64,000 nt of DNA, from the NCBI GenBank assembly GCA_963995525.1, contig OZ023217.1, forward strand, positions 1,643,529-1,707,528, given 5' to 3'. This DNA comes from Escarpia spicata (taxonomy: Eukaryota > Annelida > Polychaeta > Sabellida > Siboglinidae). Under the pieces are notes generated by a model that worked only from the letters and a program-made list of their open reading frames with translations, was not told the origin of the DNA and ran no database searches. Position numbers and translations under genes: made by a program. Of this stretch, positions 55,801 through 64,000 are shown in pieces (the stretch's first letter is position 1; each line of letters begins with the position of its first letter).

Positions 55801-58800
55801 TGTTTCGTGTACAGGAGCATGGCACTATAAGATGTTGTGGTAGGGTAATGTTTCGTGTACAGGAGCATGGCACTATAAGATGTTGTGGTAGAGTAATGTT
55901 TCGTGTACGGGAGCATGGCACTATAAGATGTTGTGGTAGGGTAATGTTTCGTGTACAGGAGCATGGCACTATAAGATGTTGTGGTAGGGTAATGTTTCGT
56001 GTACGGGAGCATGGGACTATAGGATGTTATGGTAGGGTAATGTTTCGTGTACAGGAGTATGGGACTATAGGATGTTGTGGTAGGGTAATGTTTCGTGTAC
56101 AGGAGCATGGGACTATAAGATGTTGTGGTAGGGTAATGTTTCGTGTACGGGAGCACGGGACTATAAGATGTTGTGGTAGGGTAATGTTTCGTGTACGGGA
56201 GCACGGGACTATAAGATGTTGTGGTAGGGTAATGTTTCGTGTACAGGAGCATGTGACTATAAGATGTTGTGGTAGGGTAATGTTCCGTGTACAGGAGCAT
56301 GGGACTATAAGATGTTGTGGTAGGGTAATGTTTCGTGTACAGGAGCATGGGACTATAAGATGTTGTGGTAGGGTAATGTTTCGTGTACAGGAGCATGGGA
56401 CTATAAGATGTTGTGGTAGGGTAATGTTTCGTGTACAGGAGCATGTGACTATAAGATGTTGTGGTAGGGTAATGTTTCGTGTACAGGAGCATGGGACTAT
56501 AAGATGTTGTGGTAGGGTAATGTTTCGTGTACAGGAGCATGTGACTATAAGATGTTGTGGTAGGGTAATGTTTCGTGTACAGGAGCATGGGACTATAAGA
56601 TGTTGTGGTAGGGTAATGTTTCGTGTACAGGAGCATGGGACTATAAGATGTTGTGGTAGGGTAATGTTTCGTGTACAGGAGCATGGGACTATAAGATGTT
56701 GTGGTAGGGTAATGTTTCGTGTACAAGAGCATGGGACTATAAGATGTTGTGGTAGGGTAATGTTTCGTGTACAGGAGCATGGGACTATAAGATGTTGTGG
56801 TAGGGTAATGTTTCGTGTACAGGAGCATGGGACTATAAGATGTTGTGGTAGGGTAATGTTTCGTGTACAGGAGCATGGGACTATAAGATGTTGTGGTAGG
56901 GTAATGTTTCGTGTACATGGGACTATAAGATGTTGTGGTAGGGTAATGTTTCGTGTACAGGAGCATGGGACTATAAGATGTTGTGGTAGGGTAATGTTTC
57001 GTGTACAGGAGCATGGGACTATAAGATGTTGTGGTAGGGTAATGTTTCGTGTACAGGAGCATGGGACAATAAGATGTTGTGGTAGGGTAATGTTTCGTGT
57101 ACAGGAGCATGGCACTATCAGATGTTGTGGTAGGGTAATGTTCCGGGTACAGGAGCATGGGACTATAAGATGTTGTGGTAGGGTAATGTTTCGTGTACAG
57201 GAGCATGGGACTATAAGATGTTGTGGTAGGGTAATGTTTCGTGTACAGGAGCATGGGACTATAAGATGTTGTGGTAGGGTAATGTTTCGTGTACAGGAGC
57301 ATGGCACTATAAGATGTTGTGGTAGGGTAATGTTTCGTGTACAGGAGCATGGGACTATAAGATGTTGTGGTAGGGTAATGTTTCGTGTACATGGGACTAT
57401 AAGATGTTGTGGTAGGGTAATGTTTCGTGTACAGGAGCATGGGACTATAAGATGTTGTGGTAGGGTAATGTTTCGTGTACAGGAGCATGGGACTATAAGA
57501 TGTTGTGGTAGGGTAATGTTTCGTGTACAGGAGCATGGGACAATAAGATGTTGTGGTAGGGTAATGTTTCGTGTACAGGAGCATGGCACTATCAGATGTT
57601 GTGGTAGGGTAATGTTCCGGGTACAGGAGCATGGGACTATAAGATGTTGTGGTAGGGTAATGTTTCGTGTACAGGAGCATGGGACTATAAGATGTTGTGG
57701 TAGGGTAATGTTTCGTGTACAGGAGCATGGGACTATAAGATGTTGTGGTAGGGTAATGTTTCGTGTACAGGAGCATGGCACTATAAGATGTTGTGGTAGG
57801 GTAATGTTTCGTGTACAGGAGCATGGCACTATAAGATGTTGTGGTAGGGTAATGTTTCGTGTACAGGAGCATGGCACTATAAGATGTTGTGGTAGGGTAA
57901 TGTTTCGTGTACAGGAGCATGGGACTATAAGATGTTGTGGTAGGGTAATGTTTCGTGTACAGGAGCATGGGACTATAAGATGTTGTGGTAGGGTAATGTT
58001 TTGTGTACAGGAGCATGGGACAATAAGATGTTGTGGTAGGGTAATGTTTCGTGTACAGGAGCATGGCACTATAAGATGTTGTGGTAGGGTAATGTTTCGT
58101 GTACGGGAGCATGGGACTATAGGATGTTATGGTAGGGTAATGTTTCGTGTACAGGAGTATGGGACTATAGGATGTTGTGGTAGGGTAATGTTTCGTGTAC
58201 AGGAGCATGGGACTATAAGATGTTGTGGTAGGGTAATGTTTCGTGTACAGGAGCATGGGACTATAAGATGTTGTGGTAGGGTAATGTTTCGTGTACAGGA
58301 GCATGGCACTATAAGATGTTGTGGTAGGGTAATGTTTCGTGTACAGGAGCATGGCACTATAAGATGTTGTGGTAGGGTAATGTTTCGTGTACAGGAGTAT
58401 GGCACTATAAGATGTTGTGGTAGGGTAATGTTTCGTGTACAGGAGCATGGGACTATAGGATGTTGTGGTAGGGTAATGTTTCGTGTACAGGAGCATGGGA
58501 CTATAAGATGTTGTGGTAGGGTAATGTTTCGTGTACAGGAGCATGGGACTATAAGATGTTGTGGTAGGGTAATGTTTCGTGTACAAGAGCATGGGACTAT
58601 AAGATGTTGTGGTAGGGTAATGTTTCGTGTACAGGAGCATGGGACTATAAGATGTTGTGGTAGGGTAATGTTTCGTGTACAGGAGCATGGGACTATAAGA
58701 TGTTGTGGTAGGGTAATGTTTCGTGTACAGGAGCATGGCACTATAAGATGTTGTGGTAGGGTAATGTTTCGTGTACAGGAGCATGGCACTATAAGATGTT

Positions 58801-61800
58801 GTGGTAGGGTAATGTTTCGTGTACAGGAGCATGGGACTATAAGATGTTGTGGTAGGGTAATGTTTCGTGTACAGGAGCATGGGACTATAAGATGTTGTGG
58901 TAGGGTAATGTTTCGTGTACAGGAGCATGGGACAATAAGATGTTGTGGTAGGGTGATGTTTCGTGTACAGGAGCATGGCACTATCAGATGTTGTGGTAGG
59001 GTAATGTTCCGTGTACAGGAGCATGGGACTATAAGATGTTGTGGTAGGGTAATGTTTCGTGTACAGGAGCATGGGACTATAAGATGTTGTGGTAGGGTAA
59101 TGTTTCGTGTACAGGAGCATGGGACTATAAGATGTTGTGGTAGGGTAATGTTTTGTGTACAGGAGCATGGGACAATAAGATGTTGTGGTAGGGTAATGTT
59201 TCGTGTACAGGAGCATGGCACTATAAGATGTTGTGGTAGGGTAATGTTTCGTGTACGGGAGCATGGGACTATAGGATGTTATGGTAGGGTAATGTTTCGT
59301 GTACAGGAGTATGGGACTATAGGATGTTGTGGTAGGGTAATGTTTCGTGTACAGGAGCATGGGACTATAAGATGTTGTGGTAGGGTAATGTTTCGTGTAC
59401 AGGAGCATGGGACTATAAGATGTTGTGGTAGGGTAATGTTTCGTGTACAGGAGCATGGCACTATAAGATGTTGTGGTAGGGTAATGTTTCGTGTACAGGA
59501 GCATGGCACTATAAGATGTTGTGGTAGGGTAATGTTTCGTGTACAGGAGTATGGCACTATAAGATGTTGTGGTAGGGTAATGTTTCGTGTACAGGAGCAT
59601 GGGACTATAGGATGTTGTGGTAGGGTAATGTTTCGTGTACAGGAGCATGGGACTATAAGATGTTGTGGTAGGGTAATGTTTCGTGTACAGGAGCATGGGA
59701 CTATAAGATGTTGTGGTAGGGTAATGTTTCGTGTACAAGAGCATGGGACTATAAGATGTTGTGGTAGGGTAATGTTTCGTGTACAGGAGCATGGGACTAT
59801 AAGATGTTGTGGTAGGGTAATGTTTCGTGTACAGGAGCATGGGACTATAAGATGTTGTGGTAGGGTAATGTTTCGTGTACAGGAGCATGGCACTATAAGA
59901 TGTTGTGGTAGGGTAATGTTTCGTGTACAGGAGCATGGCACTATAAGATGTTGTGGTAGGGTAATGTTTCGTGTACAGGAGCATGGGACTATAAGATGTT
60001 GTGGTAGGGTAATGTTTCGTGTACAGGAGCATGGGACTATAAGATGTTGTGGTAGGGTAATGTTTCGTGTACAGGAGCATGGGACAATAAGATGTTGTGG
60101 TAGGGTAATGTTTCGTGTACAGGAGCATGGCACTATCAGATGTTGTGGTAGGGTAATGTTCCGTGTACAGGAGCATGGGACTATAAGATGTTGTGGTAGG
60201 GTAATGTTTCGTGTACAGGAGCATGGGACTATAAGATGTTGTGGTAGGGTAATGTTTCGTGTACAGGAGCATGGCACTATAAGATGTTGTGGTAGGGTAA
60301 TGTTTCGTGTACAGGAGCATGGCACTATAAGATGTTGTGGTAGAGTAATGTTTCGTGTACGGGAGCATGGCACTATAAGATGTTGTGGTAGGGTAATGTT
60401 TCGTGTACAGGAGCATGGCACTATAAGATGTTGTGGTAGGGTAATGTTTCGTGTACGGGAGCATGGGACTATAGGATGTTATGGTAGGGTAATGTTTCGT
60501 GTACAGGAGTATGGGACTATAGGATGTTGTGGTAGGGTAATGTTTCGTGTACAGGAGCATGGGACTATAAGATGTTGTGGTAGGGTAATGTTTCGTGTAC
60601 GGGAGCACGGGACTATAAGATGTTGTGGTAGGGTAATGTTTCGTGTACGGGAGCACGGGACTATAAGATGTTGTGGTAGGGTAATGTTTCGTGTACAGGA
60701 GCATGTGACTATAAGATGTTGTGGTAGGGTAATGTTCCGTGTACAGGAGCATGGGACTATAAGATGTTGTGGTAGGGTAATGTTTCGTGTACAGGAGCAT
60801 GGGACTATAAGATGTTGTGGTAGGGTAATGTTTCGTGTACAGGAGCATGGGACTATAAGATGTTGTGGTAGGGTAATGTTTCGTGTACAGGAGCATGTGA
60901 CTATAAGATGTTGTGGTAGGGTAATGTTTCGTGTACAGGAGCATGGCACTATAAGATGTTGTGGTAGGGTAATGTTTCGTGTACAGGAGCATGGGACTAT
61001 AAGATGTTGTGGTAGGGTAATGTTTCGTGTACAGGAGCATGGGACTATAAGATGTTGTGGTAGGGTAATGTTTCGTGTACAGGAGCATGGGACAATAAGA
61101 TGTTGTGGTAGGGTAATGTTTCGTGTACAGGAGCATGGCACTATCAGATGTTGTGGTAGGGTAATGTTCCGTGTACAGGAGCATGGGACTATAAGATGTT
61201 GTGGTAGGGTAATGTTTCGTGTACAGGAGCATGGGACTATAAGATGTTGTGGTAGGGTAATGTTTCGTGTACAGGAGCATGGGACTATAAGATGTTGTGG
61301 TAGGGTAATGTTTTGTGTACAGGAGCATGGGACAATAAGATGTTGTGGTAGGGTAATGTTTCGTGTACAGGAGCATGGCACTATAAGATGTTGTGGTAGG
61401 GTAATGTTTCGTGTACGGGAGCATGGGACTATAGGATGTTATGGTAGGGTAATGTTTCGTGTACAGGAGTATGGGACTATAGGATGTTGTGGTAGGGTAA
61501 TGTTTCGTGTACAGGAGCATGGGACTATAAGATGTTGTGGTAGGGTAATGTTTCGTGTACAGGAGCATGGGACTATAAGATGTTGTGGTAGGGTAATGTT
61601 TCGTGTACAGGAGCATGGCACTATAAGATGTTGTGGTAGGGTAATGTTTCGTGTACAGGAGCATGGCACTATAAGATGTTGTGGTAGGGTAATGTTTCGT
61701 GTACAGGAGTATGGCACTATAAGATGTTGTGGTAGGGTAATGTTTCGTGTACAGGAGCATGGGACTATAGGATGTTGTGGTAGGGTAATGTTTCGTGTAC

Positions 61801-63962
61801 AGGAGCATGGGACTATAAGATGTTGTGGTAGGGTAATGTTTCGTGTACAGGAGCATGGGACTATAAGATGTTGTGGTAGGGTAATGTTTCGTGTACAAGA
61901 GCATGGGACTATAAGATGTTGTGGTAGGGTAATGTTTCGTGTACAGGAGCATGGGACTATAAGATGTTGTGGTAGGGTAATGTTTCGTGTACAGGAGCAT
62001 GGGACTATAAGATGTTGTGGTAGGGTAATGTTTCGTGTACAGGAGCATGGCACTATAAGATGTTGTGGTAGGGTAATGTTTCGTGTACAGGAGCATGGCA
62101 CTATAAGATGTTGTGGTAGGGTAATGTTTCGTGTACAGGAGCATGGGACTATAAGATGTTGTGGTAGGGTAATGTTTCGTGTACAGGAGCATGGGACTAT
62201 AAGATGTTGTGGTAGGGTAATGTTTCGTGTACAGGAGCATGGGACAATAAGATGTTGTGGTAGGGTAATGTTTCGTGTACAGGAGCATGGCACTATCAGA
62301 TGTTGTGGTAGGGTAATGTTCCGTGTACAGGAGCATGGGACTATAAGATGTTGTGGTAGGGTAATGTTTCGTGTACAGGAGCATGGGACTATAAGATGTT
62401 GTGGTAGGGTAATGTTTCGTGTACAGGAGCATGGCACTATAAGATGTTGTGGTAGGGTAATGTTTCGTGTACAGGAGCATGGCACTATAAGATGTTGTGG
62501 TAGAGTAATGTTTCGTGTACGGGAGCATGGCACTATAAGATGTTGTGGTAGGGTAATGTTTCGTGTACAGGAGCATGGCACTATAAGATGTTGTGGTAGG
62601 GTAATGTTTCGTGTACGGGAGCATGGGACTATAGGATGTTATGGTAGGGTAATGTTTCGTGTACAGGAGTATGGGACTATAGGATGTTGTGGTAGGGTAA
62701 TGTTTCGTGTACAGGAGCATGGGACTATAAGATGTTGTGGTAGGGTAATGTTTCGTGTACGGGAGCACGGGACTATAAGATGTTGTGGTAGGGTAATGTT
62801 TCGTGTACGGGAGCACGGGACTATAAGATGTTGTGGTAGGGTAATGTTTCGTGTACAGGAGCATGTGACTATAAGATGTTGTGGTAGGGTAATGTTCCGT
62901 GTACAGGAGCATGGGACTATAAGATGTTGTGGTAGGGTAATGTTTCGTGTACAGGAGCATGGGACTATAAGATGTTGTGGTAGGGTAATGTTTCGTGTAC
63001 AGGAGCATGGGACTATAAGATGTTGTGGTAGGGTAATGTTTCGTGTACAGGAGCATGTGACTATAAGATGTTGTGGTAGGGTAATGTTTCGTGTACAGGA
63101 GCATGGGACTATAAGATGTTGTGGTAGGGTAATGTTTCGTGTACAGGAGCATGTGACTATAAGATGTTGTGGTAGGGTAATGTTTCGTGTACAGGAGCAT
63201 GGGACTATAAGATGTTGTGGTAGGGTAATGTTTCGTGTACAGGAGCATGGGACTATAAGATGTTGTGGTAGGGTAATGTTTCGTGTACAGGAGCATGGGA
63301 CTATAAGATGTTGTGGTAGGGTAATGTTTCGTGTACAAGAGCATGGGACTATAAGATGTTGTGGTAGGGTAATGTTTCGTGTACAGGAGCATGGGACTAT
63401 AAGATGTTGTGGTAGGGTAATGTTTCGTGTACAGGAGCATGGGACTATAAGATGTTGTGGTAGGGTAATGTTTCGTGTACAGGAGCATGGGACTATAAGA
63501 TGTTGTGGTAGGGTAATGTTTCGTGTACATGGGACTATAAGATGTTGTGGTAGGGTAATGTTTCGTGTACAGGAGCATGGGACTATAAGATGTTGTGGTA
63601 GGGTAATGTTTCGTGTACAGGAGCATGGGACTATAAGATGTTGTGGTAGGGTAATGTTTCGTGTACAGGAGCATGGGACAATAAGATGTTGTGGTAGGGT
63701 AATGTTTCGTGTACAGGAGCATGGCACTATCAGATGTTGTGGTAGGGTAATGTTCCGGGTACAGGAGCATGGGACTATAAGATGTTGTGGTAGGGTAATG
63801 TTTCGTGTACAGGAGCATGGGACTATAAGATGTTGTGGTAGGGTAATGTTTCGTGTACAGGAGCATGGGACTATAAGATGTTGTGGTAGGGTAATGTTTC
63901 GTGTACAGGAGCATGGCACTATAAGATGTTGTGGTAGGGTAATGTTTCGTGTACAGGAGCAT
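49737..63962 (-). other. 4,741-codon open frame across the satellite (probably not a gene)
   Basis: On the minus strand the 48-bp unit gives a 16-residue repeat, LLYTKHYPTTTSYSPM with A, H or P variants, without a stop through the whole array, then a unique 50-residue end and a stop at 49,737. A second frame is open too, broken only where the GATGTTATGG variant makes a TAA. Two open frames at once and the low sequence complexity fit a satellite whose length happens to be divisible by 3. The Tyr/Thr/Ser/Pro/Lys composition does resemble secreted adhesive or matrix proteins, so it is not excluded. Confidence 0.2.
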
Positions 63963-64000
63963 GGGACTATAAGATGTTGTGGTAGGGTAATGTTTCGTGT
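49872..64000. repeat. 48-bp satellite, about 295 monomers, runs off the window
   Basis: Monomer: ATGTTTCGTGTACAGGAGCA, TGGGACTATAAGATGTTGTG, GTAGGGTA. Common variants are GGGACT / GGCACT / GTGACT, AAGATG / AGGATG, ACAGGAGC / ACGGGAGC / ACAAGAGC, and a 42-bp form missing AGGAGC. A rare GATGTTATGG variant marks higher-order repeats: it occurs at about 51,006, 53,490, 56,022, 58,122, 59,274, 60,474, 61,434 and 62,634. This gives blocks of 2,484, 2,532, 2,100, 1,152, 1,200, 960 and 1,200 bp, each sharing the same order of variants. The left edge starts abruptly at unique DNA; the right edge is beyond the window. Confidence 0.98.

Noticed and set aside
49872..64000. CRISPR array or centromeric satellite
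   Set aside because: There are no unique spacers, so not CRISPR. A centromere role cannot be judged from one locus with 48-bp monomers, and the array lies near gene exons.

Overview
This is a eukaryotic nuclear window that is dominated by repeats. Introns, degenerate non-LTR retrotransposons, tRNA-derived SINEs, MITEs, long (TGAG)n and (TG)n microsatellites and many minisatellites point to an animal. The SINE and LINE styles and the long TGAG arrays suggest a marine lophotrochozoan, possibly a gastropod mollusc. That taxon is an inference. There are no bacterial operons and no CRISPR arrays, and no intact tRNA or rRNA gene was found.

Layout. 1-15 kb: intergenic DNA with a LINE reverse-transcriptase tail (about 1.13-1.65 kb), two SINEs (3.1-4.0 and 13.95-14.27 kb), a 566-bp MITE nested in the first SINE, a 488-bp tandem duplication and several minisatellites. 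15.77-16.64 kb: a broken LINE endonuclease and linker. 16,648-24,013: a 7.37-kb element with 133-bp terminal inverted repeats (97% identical, starting AGTAGTAAAGG) and a perfect 6-bp target duplication, TGAGGT. It carries three small ORFs: one with a PLDLS motif and a basic nuclear-localisation-like stretch, broken by an amber codon, and two zinc-binding-type ORFs that overlap as ATGA. It also carries two copies of one promoter module and about ten different minisatellites. I read it as a degenerate or non-autonomous Polinton/adintovirus-like element. No polymerase, integrase or capsid gene is visible in it.

24-31 kb: mostly featureless, with one orphan exon resembling the region before the Q motif of DDX54/Dbp10 RNA helicases, a tRNA-like Pol III head, a foldback MITE and a reverse-strand LINE RT fragment. 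31.08-49.10 kb: exons of an AP-3 complex delta-adaptin gene (+ strand), covering only the trunk-to-hinge part. Two upstream exons carry in-frame stops and one of these also a frameshift. The exon for an acidic/His-rich hinge segment is repeated twelve times (34,700-47,684). Every copy is phase 0-0, free of stops and 147 or 144 bp long, and nearly all keep both splice sites. The array is built from four large units (3.4 to 5.0 kb, the last shorter), each with GA-rich tracts; three contain a 47-bp minisatellite. An RTE-like LINE 3' end and the last visible hinge exon (48,964-49,104) follow.

49,872-64,000: a 48-bp satellite of about 295 monomers with nested higher-order repeats, running off the window. 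It probably lies in an intron or 3' flank of the AP-3 delta gene. Because 48 is divisible by 3 it leaves a reverse-strand ORF of about 4,740 codons, which I treat as a by-product of the satellite rather than a demonstrated gene.

The two most notable items are the amplified AP-3 delta hinge exon and the 7.4-kb virus-like element.
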